DNA from: Neobacillus cucumis | Lineage (GTDB): Bacteria; Bacillota; Bacilli; Bacillales_B; DSM-18226 | Direction of reading: 5' to 3' | DNA: 64,000 nucleotides | Assembly (NCBI RefSeq): GCF_023715505.1 | Contig: NZ_JAMBOH010000001.1 | Coordinates: 248,001-312,000 of the forward strand | Shown here: in pieces, positions 18,328 through 28,431 of the stretch | Position numbering within the stretch: position 1 is the first letter of the stretch | Layout of the letters: each line of letters starts with the position of its first letter | The notes under the pieces: model-generated | The model's input: only the letters and a program-made list of their open reading frames with translations | What the model was told of the DNA's origin: nothing | Database searches by the model: none | Position numbers and translations under genes: made by a program

Positions 18328-20253
18328 TTAATTTTCAATTGGCTCAGTCGGCAAAACAGCTTTTATTTCTTGTAATACATTTAATTCAATATCGCTATCA
18401 AGAAGAATATAAACGGTTCCTTCGTCCTTTTCAGACCTAATTAACCGCCCAATTCCTTGACGAAGCCGAAGAAGCATATAGGGTAAGTCTACTTCCAAGA
18501 ATGGATTGTTAAGCCCATTCTTTTTTGCGGTAAAGACTGGATCATTGGGCGGAAACGGAAGAGAAAAAATAATTACATTTTCTAACGACCTGCCTGGTAT
18601 ATCAAGCCCCTCCCATAAATGGATCGAACAAAGCACAGCATGTTCCTCATTTTGGAATTTCGAAACTAGCGTGCTAATCTCCTCATCCCCTTCAAAATAG
18701 ACCTGGTAAGGAATTAAATCTGGCAGCCGTTTCTTTAGGTATAACATTTCTTCATTGTTATTAAGGAGGATTAACGCCCGACCCTCTGATTGGTGAATTT
18801 TGCTGATTACATATTTAACTCTCTCTTCAAGGCTTTCTTGCGGAAAACGAGGCAAATATATTTTCATCTTTTCATCATAATCAAACGGAGAGGCAACTGA
18901 AAAGGATAAGTATTCGCTAACACCAAGACTATTTGCCATATAATCAAAGGACTTATGATTTGAAAGTGTCGCTGAGGAAAAAATAAAAGGCTTCTTCTGT
19001 GAGAATACTTCTTCCCGCATGACTTCCTCAACCATTTTAGGCATGATAACTAGGGTACGTTCTCCACCCTTTTCTTCAAACCAGGTGATCCCGTTTAGTT
19101 CTTGAAGAAATAAAGATAGTGAATACGTTATTTGTTCTAAATACTCCTCAACGATCTTTAAATCATACTCATTAATAACATATAACTCACTCTCAAAGAC
19201 AAGTTCTTCTTCAAGTGCCTGTAGCATTGACAACAGCTTTCGGCAGGTTTTCATCACTAGCGGATGCTTGGTAATGACTTGTTTTTCTGAACCTTTTGAT
19301 TGAGAAGAGAATTGAGAGATGGCATCGAAAAATGCCTCATTTGCTAAAAGTGCCTCTTCAATCGTATACAACGTTTTTTCGCGTACTTCATTTTCCATTA
19401 ATCTTGTTAATAAGGTATCTAATGTATAATCTGTAAAACGGTAGCTTAAAGCTTTCTGTGCAGCATATTCGAGCAGGTGGCCTTCATCAAACACGACTGA
19501 AGAATGATCCGGCAAAAGAGGAAGCTGGCCTTCTCTCTTTCGTGACTCCTTAGTCCAGATATGTTCCATATAAAAATCATGTGAACAGATAATTAAATCT
19601 GTTGCATGTCGATAAAAATCACGGTGTAATGTTAAGCCGCAACGATGACGTTTATCACAAGAAAAGCAATCCTGCAGTTCATCCCAATTCACATTACCCC
19701 ATACTTCATCAGACAAAGAAGGAAAATCCCGTCTATCACCATATCTTTCAAAAGATTGCATTGATCCAACAGAATGAACGAAATCAGGAAGTTTTTGAAA
19801 CACCTCTGAAATCTCATCTGAAAAATCATTATTTTTAACCTGATCAAGCTTTTTTAGACAGAGATATTGGTCCCTCGATTTTGCCAAACGAACATCAATC
19901 TGTAAGTCTAAAATACCCTCTAGTTTTGCAATGTCGCCTTCTTTTTTTACCAACTGTTCTATTAAGGTCTCGTCAGCACAAGCAATTATTGCAGGCCTAT
20001 TCGTATAACGGGCATACATTATGGCATAAAGTAAATAAACAATCGTTTTCCCCGTTCCTACTCCTGCCTCTGCAAACATTACTTTTTTCTCTTTAAAGGC
20101 TTTTTCTAATTGAAAAGCCATATAAATCTGCTCATCTCGCAGTTCAAAACCCGCTTCAGGTAAAATATCATAAAATAGGTCGCCAATCCATTCCCCTAAC
20201 TTGTCATAAAAAGACTCAGTTTTGGAAATTTCAAACGGCATCCGATTTTGCAT
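18328..20253 (-). CDS. ypvA: DinG/XPD-type ATP-dependent DNA helicase
   Basis: A 641-residue superfamily 2 helicase. Motifs in order: Walker A AGVGTGKTIVYLL near residue 63, four Cys (YLCLKK, CFSCDKRHRCGL) placed as the XPD/DinG 4Fe-4S domain, DEGH box in VVFDEGHLLEYA, and motif VI GIGRLIRSEKDEG. It probably unwinds damaged or structured DNA in the 5'-3' direction. It is a separate protein from the exonuclease-fused DinG at 41968. Ribosome site gggagggg. Confidence 0.92.
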   Translation of the reverse strand: MQNRMPFEISKTESFYDKLGEWIGDLFYDILPEAGFELRDEQIYMAFQLEKAFKEKKVMFAEAGVGTGKTIVYLLYAIMYARYTNRPAIIACADETLIEQLVKKEGDIAKLEGILDLQIDVRLAKSRDQYLCLKKLDQVKNNDFSDEISEVFQKLPDFVHSVGSMQSFERYGDRRDFPSLSDEVWGNVNWDELQDCFSCDKRHRCGLTLHRDFYRHATDLIICSHDFYMEHIWTKESRKREGQLPLLPDHSSVVFDEGHLLEYAAQKALSYRFTDYTLDTLLTRLMENEVREKTLYTIEEALLANEAFFDAISQFSSQSKGSEKQVITKHPLVMKTCRKLLSMLQALEEELVFESELYVINEYDLKIVEEYLEQITYSLSLFLQELNGITWFEEKGGERTLVIMPKMVEEVMREEVFSQKKPFIFSSATLSNHKSFDYMANSLGVSEYLSFSVASPFDYDEKMKIYLPRFPQESLEERVKYVISKIHQSEGRALILLNNNEEMLYLKKRLPDLIPYQVYFEGDEEISTLVSKFQNEEHAVLCSIHLWEGLDIPGRSLENVIIFSLPFPPNDPVFTAKKNGLNNPFLEVDLPYMLLRLRQGIGRLIRSEKDEGTVYILLDSDIELNVLQEIKAVLPTEPIEN

Positions 20254-20286
20254 GAAAACCCCTCCCCCATTATCTACTTCAAAACA

Positions 20287-21423
20287 TTATTGCCGCGGGG
20301 GTTTTTTACCCCAATATTGATATAAGTCCGTTCGAATAAATCCATTAAACAGCTTCCGTTTCTTGGTTGCAGGTTTACCGTAAAGTTGCTCAAAATCTTC
20401 ATTCGAAGTCATGATATAAATGGACCAGGTATCGAGCTTACTAAAAGCCTGTCCCATTTCCTTGTACATTTGCTCTACTGCCTTTTTATCCCCTAGCCGC
20501 TCACCATATGGAGGGTTTCCTACAATGACACCAAACTCCTTATTAGAGGATATGTCTCGAACCTGCATTTGTTTAAAATTAATTAGATCTCCAAAACCAG
20601 CTTCTACAGCGTTGCCTTCCGCAATTCTAACCATGCGATGATCGATGTCAGAGCCGGTAATGTCTAACGGCTGGTCATATTTTGCCAGATCCTCCGCTTC
20701 CATTCGTGCATCATGCCACACTTTTTCCGGCATCCATTTCCAAGCTTCAGAAACAAATTCTCTGTTAAATCCGGGTGCAATGTTTTGCCCAATCATAGCT
20801 GCTTCAATCGGAATAGTTCCTGATCCACAAAAAGGGTCAATAAAGGGTCGGTCCGCCTGCCAATTCGTAAGCATTACGAGTGCAGCCGCCAATGTTTCCT
20901 TCAACGGTGCCTCACCTTGATCAACTCGATATCCTCGTTTATGAAGACCTCTGCCACTCGCATCAATGGTAATGGTCGCAACGTCCTTTAACAATGCCAC
21001 TTCAATCCGGTATAGAGCACCATTTTCCTCAAACCAAGAATTACGATTATAATGTTTTTTCAAACGTTCAACCACAGCTTTTTTAACAATAGCCTGACAG
21101 TCAGATACACTAAACAACTTTGATTTAACAGACTTTCCTATTACTGGAAATTCTGCATCTTCAGGCAAAAATTGTTCCCAAGGAAGCGCCTTTGTTTTTT
21201 CAAATAGTTCATCAAAGGTAAAGGCCTTAAATTCTCCAACCTTTATCTTAATGCGGTCGGCTGTTCGCAGCCACAAATTACTACGTGCAATGGCTGCCTC
21301 ATCACCTGTATAAGTTACTTTACCGTTTTCCACTTCACATTTATAGCCAAGTGATCGAACCTCATTAGCTACTAAGGCTTCTAATCCCATCGCTGCAGTT
21401 GCTATTAATTGATATTTTCCCAT
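20287..21423 (-). CDS. ypsC: THUMP-domain 23S rRNA (guanine-N2) methyltransferase-like protein
   Basis: About 378 residues: an N-terminal THUMP RNA-binding domain, then a Rossmann methyltransferase domain with FIDPFCGSGTIPIEAAMI (AdoMet loop) and VGNPPYGERLG (NPPY catalytic motif). It belongs to the RlmL family and modifies an exocyclic guanine amine in rRNA. I start it at ATG 21423 because aagggtga is well placed; a frame to 21462 lacks a ribosome site. It sits beside rnpB as in B. subtilis. Confidence 0.93.
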   Translation of the reverse strand: MGKYQLIATAAMGLEALVANEVRSLGYKCEVENGKVTYTGDEAAIARSNLWLRTADRIKIKVGEFKAFTFDELFEKTKALPWEQFLPEDAEFPVIGKSVKSKLFSVSDCQAIVKKAVVERLKKHYNRNSWFEENGALYRIEVALLKDVATITIDASGRGLHKRGYRVDQGEAPLKETLAAALVMLTNWQADRPFIDPFCGSGTIPIEAAMIGQNIAPGFNREFVSEAWKWMPEKVWHDARMEAEDLAKYDQPLDITGSDIDHRMVRIAEGNAVEAGFGDLINFKQMQVRDISSNKEFGVIVGNPPYGERLGDKKAVEQMYKEMGQAFSKLDTWSIYIMTSNEDFEQLYGKPATKKRKLFNGFIRTDLYQYWGKKPPRQ

Positions 21424-21529
21424 GTCTTCACCCTTAAATATTTCATATGTATGTAAAATCATGCTAATCGTTCAACTTGTCGCTTACATTATTGACAAAA
21501 TCAAGGAAACGAATGCAGTAATTTGCAAT

Positions 21530-21558
21530 AAAAAAGCTCCCCATATTAGGAGAGCCCT
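21530..21558 (-). terminator. rnpB terminator
   Basis: On the minus strand GCTCTCC...GGGGAGC followed by six T residues, about 20 bases past the 3' end of the RNase P RNA. Confidence 0.8.
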
Positions 21559-21576
21559 TAATATCCAGCATTTCTT

Positions 21577-22000
21577 GACATTAATAACGTTCTGTAAGCC
21601 ATGTTCTGTACCATAGTACTGCAAGCGACTGTTAGGTCTCGTACTTAGGTGGTAATCATCTATCTACAGATTCAGAAAGAACCTGTCTTTCTCCTTGTTC
21701 AATTCCTCAGAGAAAACGCCCCTACCATAATTTGGGTTTCTCGCTCGTGGGGTTTACCCGTTCCACCCTTTCTGTTTCCAGAAAGGCTACGTCACTGTGG
21801 CACTTTTATAGGTATTCATACCATATCCGCATGGGACTTAGGTATTTTCCCGGCCGTCAACTGAATGCTAGACTCAGCTGCCCTAGCTTATGAATTCACT
21901 AGGCACGAACACTACGAGCATCGCAGCTCGTGCGAGCATGGACTTTCCTCAACGATTTGCGAAACGCTCATCGCAGCGATTACCCGAACGTTATTAATGA
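21577..22000 (-). ncRNA. rnpB: RNase P RNA, Bacillus class B
   Basis: The catalytic RNA that matures tRNA 5' ends. On the minus strand the transcript begins with the region ttaataacgttcgggtaatc and continues with the universal P4 strand gaggaaagtccatgctcgc, then gtgttcgtgcctag and ctagggcag. It ends with gaacatggcttacagaacg, whose last bases pair with the 5' end to form P1. Length (about 420) and lack of a long P6/P16-17 domain fit the Bacillus type B structure. It lies between ypsC and gpsB as in B. subtilis. End points are approximate. Confidence 0.96.
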
Positions 22001-22070
22001 TACCTTTTTATTATATGTATTTCTTGTTCATTATACAATGGTTTTTATTAGGAAACAGCGGTACAAAATG

Positions 22071-22373
22071 TTAATCGTAAAGTTTATTACCAAATACATG
22101 CTTTTCTAGATTAGACAATCTTTTTAAAATATCAAAATTGGTCGTACCAGCTGGCTGCGCCACCGGCTGCCTTTTGGAAGTGTCTTCAAGCTGCTTACGA
22201 AGCCTTAGGTTCTCCTGCTGTAGATCCTCAATTTCTTGATGGAACGTTTCATAATCTTTAATAATTAAATCTAAAAATTTATCCACATCTTCTTGCCTAT
22301 AACCCCGAACACCTGTTTTAAACTCTTTTTCTAAAATATCCTTAGCTGTTAATTTGACCTTATCAGCCAACAT
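22071..22373 (-). CDS. gpsB: cell cycle protein GpsB
   Basis: A 100-residue DivIVA-like coiled-coil protein. The N-terminal membrane- and partner-binding segment [25 protein letters not shown] is followed by a coiled coil (res 30-65), a Gln/Pro linker and the short C-terminal trimerising helix ([16 protein letters not shown]). It adapts PBP1 (PonA, also in this window) to cell division and elongation. Ribosome site gaggtga. Confidence 0.96.
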   Translation of the reverse strand: MLADKVKLTAKDILEKEFKTGVRGYRQEDVDKFLDLIIKDYETFHQEIEDLQQENLRLRKQLEDTSKRQPVAQPAGTTNFDILKRLSNLEKHVFGNKLYD

Positions 22374-22502
22374 TCAAATCACCTCAAGTTTAGCCAATCA
22401 TTACCTTTTATTTTTCCAAAAATATGTCCTTTTGTCAATTTTCTTTTACATTCAGGATTTTTGAAGTCATTTTATACTATGGGGAGAGACTATAAATATT
22501 CC

Positions 22503-23066
22503 TTAAAAGTCAGAGTGCTTGAACTGCTCTTCCTCAACAATCATTTGCAAATCGTAAAAAGTTATTAATTCTACTCGATAGTCGTGCTTTTTTTTGTACT
22601 GTAATGCTAATTCGTATAAATATTTAGGACTTCCCTCTTTTTCATGATCATACATGATTAGTAAGCCGTCACTTTTTTCAACAAAGAATTGATTTTTCAA
22701 GCGGAATTGCCATGGCTTTTCATAGACTTTTTTGGTTACAGAATCAACAAAGTCCGCTTGCATTAAAATCGTTTCATACCACTCTTTATTAGTTTCATTC
22801 CATTTCGATTCCTGTTCTAAAAACGGAGTAATCACTGCAAGCTTTAATTTGGGGTATTCAGATTGTAAATCAAAGACCACTTCGGCCGCCCAAAGTTCTA
22901 CACCTAGTTGACCACTGATTAATATCCACTCTAATTCTTCTTCTTCAATCATTGGCAATAGAGCCTTCTTTATGGCTGCCTTGATATATAGAACAGATGT
23001 ATGATCCTTATTAAATATACCTAATTCAAAAGGTTTATAACCTGAAATGGCTAAAACTTTTAGCAA
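22503..23066 (-). CDS. ypsA: SLOG-family protein YpsA
   Basis: A 187-residue Rossmann-like protein of the DUF1273/SLOG group, with the [10 protein letters not shown] and [13 protein letters not shown] nucleotide-pocket motifs. The B. subtilis protein affects cell division and oxidative stress survival; its ligand is not settled. It starts with TTG behind aaaggaga. It is linked to gpsB on the same strand, an arrangement conserved in Firmicutes. Confidence 0.93.
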   Translation of the reverse strand: MLKVLAISGYKPFELGIFNKDHTSVLYIKAAIKKALLPMIEEEELEWILISGQLGVELWAAEVVFDLQSEYPKLKLAVITPFLEQESKWNETNKEWYETILMQADFVDSVTKKVYEKPWQFRLKNQFFVEKSDGLLIMYDHEKEGSPKYLYELALQYKKKHDYRVELITFYDLQMIVEEEQFKHSDF

Positions 23067-23151
23067 ACTAGTTCTCCTTTTAAATAAATTTTAAAAATGG
23101 GACAAACATTTTATTATAAAGAACATAACATATAATAAAAAGAAATAAAAA

Positions 23152-23174
23152 ACAAGGGCTAAGAAGCCCTTGCG
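23152..23174 (-). terminator. terminator after the cotD-like gene
   Basis: Stem AAGGGCT/AGCCCTT followed by T-rich sequence on the minus strand. Confidence 0.7.
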
Positions 23175-23189
23175 ATGACATCCCTAATA

Positions 23190-23585
23190 CTATCGTCTGC
23201 GGCCCATATATGGTCCAGGTCCAGGGCCAAATCCTGGTGCGCCTGGGCCAAAGCCAGGACCTCCCATTCCACCAAAGCCGGGGCCTCCCATTCCGCCAAA
23301 ACCTGGCGCATTTGGTACTGCATTAGGCAGTGCATTTGACACAGGCATAACTGGCGGCACCGCAGCAGGTGCACATGTGTTACAGCAGTTGATGTGCTGA
23401 TTGCAGCACTCTTCTGCACATGATGCGGTTTGTGGACAGTAATGTTTATGTTGATACATGTGGTGGTTCACTGTGGTTGTATGAACCGGATGAATATGCG
23501 GCACCACCGTTGTTGAAAACGTATGGTTCACGATTTGTTGTGTCGGATGAATGACTGGAGGTAAAAAATTAGTTCCTAGATACAT
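23190..23585 (-). CDS. cotD: CotD-family inner spore coat protein
   Basis: About 131 residues. The N-terminal half is rich in His, Val and Thr with a Cys-rich patch (CAEECCNQHINCCNTC) as in CotD; the C-terminal part is a Gly/Pro/Phe tandem repeat (GFGGMGGP units). Such coat proteins are assembled late in the mother cell and cross-linked. The ATG at 23585 is preceded by aagggag; a TTG frame to 23603 is less likely. Position downstream of ypsA is the B. subtilis cotD site. A sigma-K-like promoter lies upstream. Confidence 0.85.
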   Translation of the reverse strand: MYLGTNFLPPVIHPTQQIVNHTFSTTVVPHIHPVHTTTVNHHMYQHKHYCPQTASCAEECCNQHINCCNTCAPAAVPPVMPVSNALPNAVPNAPGFGGMGGPGFGGMGGPGFGPGAPGFGPGPGPYMGRRR

Positions 23586-23621
23586 ATAATAATCTCCCTT
23601 CAAATATTCTGTTTACATTAA

Positions 23622-23649
23622 CAGCCTATGTAAAAGGAGCTACTCTTGT
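23622..23649 (-). promoter_or_regulatory. possible sigma-K promoter of cotD
   Basis: On the minus strand AC, 17 bases, then CATAGGCTG, one base from the sigma-K -10 pattern CATANNNTA. It is about 37 bases upstream of the chosen cotD start, in keeping with late mother-cell expression. Confidence 0.4.
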
Positions 23650-23691
23650 ACTAATGAAAATACCTATTTTTCGTTATGGAAGCTATATTTC

Positions 23692-23787
23692 TTATAACAT
23701 AGTATAAAAACTGTCTTTTAGGCTTGTAAACACAACGGCAGTCAAACAGACGACAATAAAAAATAAGAAAAGAATTGCTTTATACAT
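23692..23787 (-). CDS. possible 31-aa single-helix membrane peptide
   Basis: A 31-residue frame starting MYKAILFLFFIVVCLTAVVF with ggag eight bases ahead of ATG. It would be one transmembrane helix with a short polar tail. It lies alone in the 370-base gap between cotD and mrfB. I see no homologue and no clear promoter. Confidence 0.4.
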   Translation of the reverse strand: MYKAILFLFFIVVCLTAVVFTSLKDSFYTML

Positions 23788-23973
23788 ACTACCAGCTCCA
23801 TATGATTTATAGTCGTTTTTTTTCTCAACTCAATTTTCAATTTTACCTTTTTCAACTATGATAAACAATATGGAAATGCTGGTTTTCTTAATAAATATGT
23901 TAAAATTTTGTGTCACAAAATCAAATATTCTAAAATCATGAAATGACTAAATTGAAATGTGCGAACGATGCGT

Positions 23974-25230
23974 TTATCTATGATATTTTGCATATTTTTG
24001 TTCCAAGCGCCTAAGCCGAGTCTTGAGCTGGTCAAATATAGGTTTGTGCATGTTTATTGGGTCAACAGTGACTGAGTTAATGGCTTCTTGGCAATACCTG
24101 ATTGCTTTTGAAAGGTCTTTGAGCCTATGCTCAAATATTTTGGACAGCTCTACACAAGCTTCTGTCCTGATTTGTAGATCCTCGGATTCAACAACCTCCA
24201 AAAACAATTCTTTCGCGAGTTTCCAATTACGTTCCTTTTTTTGCTGATAAGCTAAAATTAGTTTTGCCTTTGTTGATGTTATATCCTGTTCTTTAGTTAA
24301 GCTCGTTAAAACCTTTTTCGCTTGTTCCGTTTCTCCTAAACTGGCAAACCAACGTCCTACTTCATACGTTTCAGGGCGTGATTGATTCCGGTCCGTTCCG
24401 GTGATCTGGAATGTCAGATGAGTATATAACGTTACAAGCGATAAGATGTCGATTTCATTATGTTTAAGGATACCAATCATTCCATCAGGTCGTTTGCTTT
24501 CTATAAAGTCAAAATATATGATAGGAGCCAGATATCCAGGAATATCATCCAACCTTTCTACCCCTAATACCTCTTTTTCAACAATGGACAACTTCAATCT
24601 GTCTAATTTATGCTTCCAAAGTCTTCTAGCCGCGTGAAAAAGATCAAAGTGGCCGAACGCAGGCAGTTTTGGGACATGTTCTCTAACTAGCGTATGTCGT
24701 GTTTTTACTTGCGGCCAATCAAACGATTTGCCATTATATGTGACAAGGGTTCGATAGTTCACTTTTTCCAAAAAACTTTGATAAAGAGGGACCTCAGCAC
24801 CTGGATTCGGCAAAATGTGCTGCCTTAATATAAGCTCATCACCTAAAACACTAGCATAACCGAGGATAAAGATAGTATTTCCTACCCCGCCGCCAAGCCC
24901 GGTCGTTTCTGTGTCAAAAAAGAATAGTTCTTCTACTCTATGCCCTTTAGATGATAATGGATGGATAATTTCGCTTTCATTCCAGCTATTGACCGCAGTT
25001 CGAAATTCATCAAAACAATAAAGACCATGCTGATATGCAAGAGGGTATCTTACTTCTCGAATGAAACAATAATTTCCATCTAAAAAATACGGAGTGACAT
25101 TCTCTTGTTCCCATTTATCAAGAAATGGGATTTCAATGGCAGTTACTTCCGAAAGAAGTTTTGGTTCTTCAGAATGAGTACTAATTGAAAGATGCGGTTT
25201 TAAACGGTTCAATTTATTTTTTAAAGACAT
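23974..25230 (-). CDS. mrfB: DEDD exonuclease of the mitomycin repair pair
   Basis: A 418-residue protein with an RNase H-like DEDDh exonuclease domain (FFDTETTGLGGGVGN near residue 105, VTYNGKSFDWPQ, and HNEIDILSL near 260), then a TPR-like helical C-terminus (res 290-415). It matches YprB/MrfB, which in B. subtilis works with MrfA to remove mitomycin C adducts independently of UvrABC. The ATG lies inside the end of mrfA (ten-base overlap), so the two are translationally coupled. Confidence 0.94.
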   Translation of the reverse strand: MSLKNKLNRLKPHLSISTHSEEPKLLSEVTAIEIPFLDKWEQENVTPYFLDGNYCFIREVRYPLAYQHGLYCFDEFRTAVNSWNESEIIHPLSSKGHRVEELFFFDTETTGLGGGVGNTIFILGYASVLGDELILRQHILPNPGAEVPLYQSFLEKVNYRTLVTYNGKSFDWPQVKTRHTLVREHVPKLPAFGHFDLFHAARRLWKHKLDRLKLSIVEKEVLGVERLDDIPGYLAPIIYFDFIESKRPDGMIGILKHNEIDILSLVTLYTHLTFQITGTDRNQSRPETYEVGRWFASLGETEQAKKVLTSLTKEQDITSTKAKLILAYQQKKERNWKLAKELFLEVVESEDLQIRTEACVELSKIFEHRLKDLSKAIRYCQEAINSVTVDPINMHKPIFDQLKTRLRRLEQKYAKYHR

Positions 25231-27524
25231 GACTCCACTTCCTCACCTGAAAGTGGAGTGTACAGGAACGTCTCAAGAATGTTAACTGTATCTTTTTTGA
25301 CCGTTTGACCAACAGTATCAGCGCCAATACACGATGGACATCCTGACTGACATTGACATTGATGAATCATTTTTAATGACTCATGAAAAACCTCTGACAT
25401 TCCTGTATATATTTTTTCACTCAAACCAATCCCGCCCGGATAACGATCATAAAAGAAAATAGTCGGTTTTTCATTATGATCTGCCTTAACTTGTGGAATA
25501 ACGTGGATATCCGAAGGATCAGCCATGACAAATAAGGGAGCAATATGATTTAGAGCATGCGCAGCGCCAATCAGACCTTGCTCGAGACGTTCCTGTCCCA
25601 TTTCAGCTAATGGTTTATTTAATGACATCCAGGCAGCATTCGTATGAAGCTCCTCCTCAGGGAGGTGAATCGGACCGGATCCAATATTTTCATGTGTCTC
25701 AAATTTTATTTTTTTAAAAATAGTAGCCATCGCCCTGACACTGACATCGCCATAGCCTATTTCTGCCTCAGGGAGTGTTTGAAGTTTATCTACTTCTAAA
25801 ACCTTTAATTGAACTGCCAGGTTGGCATCCGTAAAATAGTCTACGTCAACCTCCCGAACAAATGCCTTTTTCTCATCCCAATCAAGCTTTTCAACTTGAA
25901 ATTGTGTCCCTTGATGCAAATATATGGCTTCATCATGAAGCAGCGTCATTGCAGAAAAACGATCCATCTCACCAATGACCTTAACATGAGATATATCAGA
26001 TTGATCGACGATTATTACGTTTTCTTGTGAAGCCGAACGTAAACTAATATTATGAGCGGGAAAAGAATCATTCATCCAAAAAAATTTATCCCCATTTCGG
26101 TAAAGAACACGTTCCTCTGACAAGTATTCGAGTAACTCATCTGTTTCTACATTTCCAAATCTATCACCCGTCTTAAATGGTAGTTCATAGGCGGCACATT
26201 TCATATGATCGATTAAAATAATAAGATTATCAGGATTGATTCTAGCGGTTTCAGGGCTTTTATTAAAAAAGTAATCAGGGTTTTGGATAATATATTGATC
26301 AAGCGGGCTGGAACTAGCAACCATTATCACTAATGCCTCGCCATGTCTCCTGCCAGCTCTTCCTGCTTGCTGCCATGCACTCGATATTGTCCCGGGATAA
26401 CCAGTCATAATACAAACCTGCAGCTGTCCAATATCGACTCCCAGTTCAAGCGCATTCGTGCTGACAACTCCATAAATGTCCCCTGATCGCAAGCCCTTTT
26501 CGATTTTCCTTCGTTCTGTTGGCAAGTATCCGCCGCGATACCCCATAATCGATTTTGCTCCCAACTCATTTTTAACTAATTCCTGCAAGTAAGTTAAGAT
26601 GATTTCCACTCTCACTCTACTTCTAGCAAATACGATGGTTTGGATCTTATTTTTCAAGAGCTCGCCGGCTATTTTACGAACTTCAAGTGTTGCACTTCTA
26701 CGAATATTTAATGGCTTATTAACAATAGGAGGGTTATAGAAGAGAAAATGCTTGGTTCCACTTGGAGCACCATTATTATTGATCAGGGTCATTTTCTCTT
26801 CCGTTAATCTCTCCGCAAGCTCTAGAGGATTGGCGATAGTAGCAGAGGTGCAAATAAATACAGGACTGCTTCCGTAATAATGGCAAATTCTCTTTAACCT
26901 TCTGATTACATTGGCAACATGACTGCCAAAAACACCCCGATAGGTATGGAGCTCATCGATGACAACAAATTTAAGATTTTCAAACAATGAAACCCATTTT
27001 GTATGATGCGGCAGAATAGCGGAATGCAGCATATCTGGGTTGGTAATCACCACATGCCCTGCTTTTCTTACCTTTTGCCGAATGTTTGCTGGTGTATCCC
27101 CGTCATACGTATAACTGTTAATATCAGCGCCGGAAGCTTCAATTATTTCATTTATCTCACTTTTTTGGTCTTGTGCAAGTGCTTTAGTTGGAAAGATATA
27201 AAGTGCTCTTACACTTGGATTTTCAAAAACGGTTTGTAATACCGGTAAATTGTAGCAAAGTGTCTTCCCAGAGGCAGTAGGAGTAACTGCCACAATACTA
27301 TGACCCAAGTTAATTTCCTCATAAGCTGATTTTTGATGTGTATAAAGATGATCAATTCCTCTGGTATTTAGCGATTTCTTTAAAACGGGATGTAGATTCT
27401 CTGGCAATTCTACAGTTTGGGCAGGCTGCTTCTCAATTGTATGCCATGTGACAATATTTTCTTTAAACTCATGATTTATTTTTAGATCAGAAAGGATTTC
27501 CTGCAGGTTTTTTTTCAGCTTCAT
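25221..27524 (-). CDS. mrfA: MrfA/YprA-type DEXH helicase
   Basis: A 767-residue superfamily 2 helicase: Walker A TPTASGKTLCYNLP near residue 84, DELH box in VVIDELHTYRG, STNALELGVDIG and QQAGRAGRRHGEA in the second RecA domain. The C-terminal DUF1998 carries four Cys (CQCQSGCPSCIG), a probable zinc site. It translocates on DNA in mitomycin-lesion repair with MrfB. Same two-gene order as in B. subtilis; ribosome site gaggtga. Confidence 0.95.
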   Translation of the reverse strand: MKLKKNLQEILSDLKINHEFKENIVTWHTIEKQPAQTVELPENLHPVLKKSLNTRGIDHLYTHQKSAYEEINLGHSIVAVTPTASGKTLCYNLPVLQTVFENPSVRALYIFPTKALAQDQKSEINEIIEASGADINSYTYDGDTPANIRQKVRKAGHVVITNPDMLHSAILPHHTKWVSLFENLKFVVIDELHTYRGVFGSHVANVIRRLKRICHYYGSSPVFICTSATIANPLELAERLTEEKMTLINNNGAPSGTKHFLFYNPPIVNKPLNIRRSATLEVRKIAGELLKNKIQTIVFARSRVRVEIILTYLQELVKNELGAKSIMGYRGGYLPTERRKIEKGLRSGDIYGVVSTNALELGVDIGQLQVCIMTGYPGTISSAWQQAGRAGRRHGEALVIMVASSSPLDQYIIQNPDYFFNKSPETARINPDNLIILIDHMKCAAYELPFKTGDRFGNVETDELLEYLSEERVLYRNGDKFFWMNDSFPAHNISLRSASQENVIIVDQSDISHVKVIGEMDRFSAMTLLHDEAIYLHQGTQFQVEKLDWDEKKAFVREVDVDYFTDANLAVQLKVLEVDKLQTLPEAEIGYGDVSVRAMATIFKKIKFETHENIGSGPIHLPEEELHTNAAWMSLNKPLAEMGQERLEQGLIGAAHALNHIAPLFVMADPSDIHVIPQVKADHNEKPTIFFYDRYPGGIGLSEKIYTGMSEVFHESLKMIHQCQCQSGCPSCIGADTVGQTVKKDTVNILETFLYTPLSGEEVESCL

Positions 27525-27694
27525 GTTCTCACCTCATTACTCCTATTTTACCGAATAAACGTTCGTTATTAAAGATATAAAACAAAATTTAATACATTAA
27601 CAAGATTGAAACCTTTTTCCATTATGATAGAGTAAACGATAGGAGCAAAATTTGTTACAATATAAAAAATTCACTGGACTTGAAAGGGGTCTAT

Positions 27695-28393
27695 ATGAAA
27701 ATTGATGATATTAAACGGGTACTAGGTGATTTTACCCTCTTCCGCGAATTAAACGATTTTGAATTAACTAAAATAGCTAATATTTCGATCGCCAGAGAGT
27801 GGAAGAAACATAGTCATGTCTTTCTCCAAGGTGATCCGCTCGAAAACGTCTATTTTATCTTCGATGGAAGAATAAAAATTTATAAAAGTGATATTAGTGG
27901 TAAAGAACAAATCGTTGCGATTGCAAAAAAAGGAGAAATGTTCCCTCATGTCGGGTTCTTTAGAAAAGGGGATTATCCTGCCTATGCTGAAGTGCTAGAA
28001 CCCTCTACACTGATTGCAGTTCCTATTTCAAAATTTGAAAAGGTATTGATTGAAAATCCTGAGCTTTGTATTAAAGTGTTTAAGGTACTTGGAGAGAAAA
28101 TCGTCGATTTACAAAATCGCTTGGAGGAACAAATTCTAAACAATACATATGAACAAATCGTTAAACTTCTTATTCGTCTGGCTCAGAAACATGGAGTTGA
28201 ACAGGCAAATGGGACGATTCTTCTAAAATCAGAGTTTACTAACAAAGATCTTGCCAATATGATTGGTACAACAAGAGAAACCATTAGCCGGACATTAACT
28301 AAAATGAAAAAAGACGAATTAATCGAAGTGGATCCTGAAGGGAACATGATTCTTGATATCACTATTTTAATGCAGGAATTGAATTTAATATAA
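27695..28393 (+). CDS. Crp/Fnr-family transcription regulator
   Basis: A 232-residue regulator: cupin-type sensor domain (res 10-125), long dimer helix (ELCIKVFKVLGEKIVDLQNRL) and winged HTH (FTNKDLANMIGTTRETISRTLTKMKK). The E--SR residues in the recognition helix are those that read TGTGA half-sites in FNR. It has only one Cys, so it cannot hold the FNR 4Fe-4S cluster; a heme/NO-type sensor like DNR/NnrR is an inference. I use ATG 27695 (aaagggg eight bases ahead) over the upstream TTG. It converges on hcp, whose promoter has a perfect site. Confidence 0.92.
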   Translation: MKIDDIKRVLGDFTLFRELNDFELTKIANISIAREWKKHSHVFLQGDPLENVYFIFDGRIKIYKSDISGKEQIVAIAKKGEMFPHVGFFRKGDYPAYAEVLEPSTLIAVPISKFEKVLIENPELCIKVFKVLGEKIVDLQNRLEEQILNNTYEQIVKLLIRLAQKHGVEQANGTILLKSEFTNKDLANMIGTTRETISRTLTKMKKDELIEVDPEGNMILDITILMQELNLI

Positions 28394-28395
28394 TA

Positions 28396-28429
28396 AAAAC
28401 ACCGCAGCTTTTGTAAGCTGCGGTGTTTC
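28396..28429. terminator. bidirectional terminator between regulator and hcp
   Basis: Fourteen-base perfect stem AAACACCGCAGCTT/AAGCTGCGGTGTTT. Confidence 0.92.
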
Positions 28430-28431
28430 TG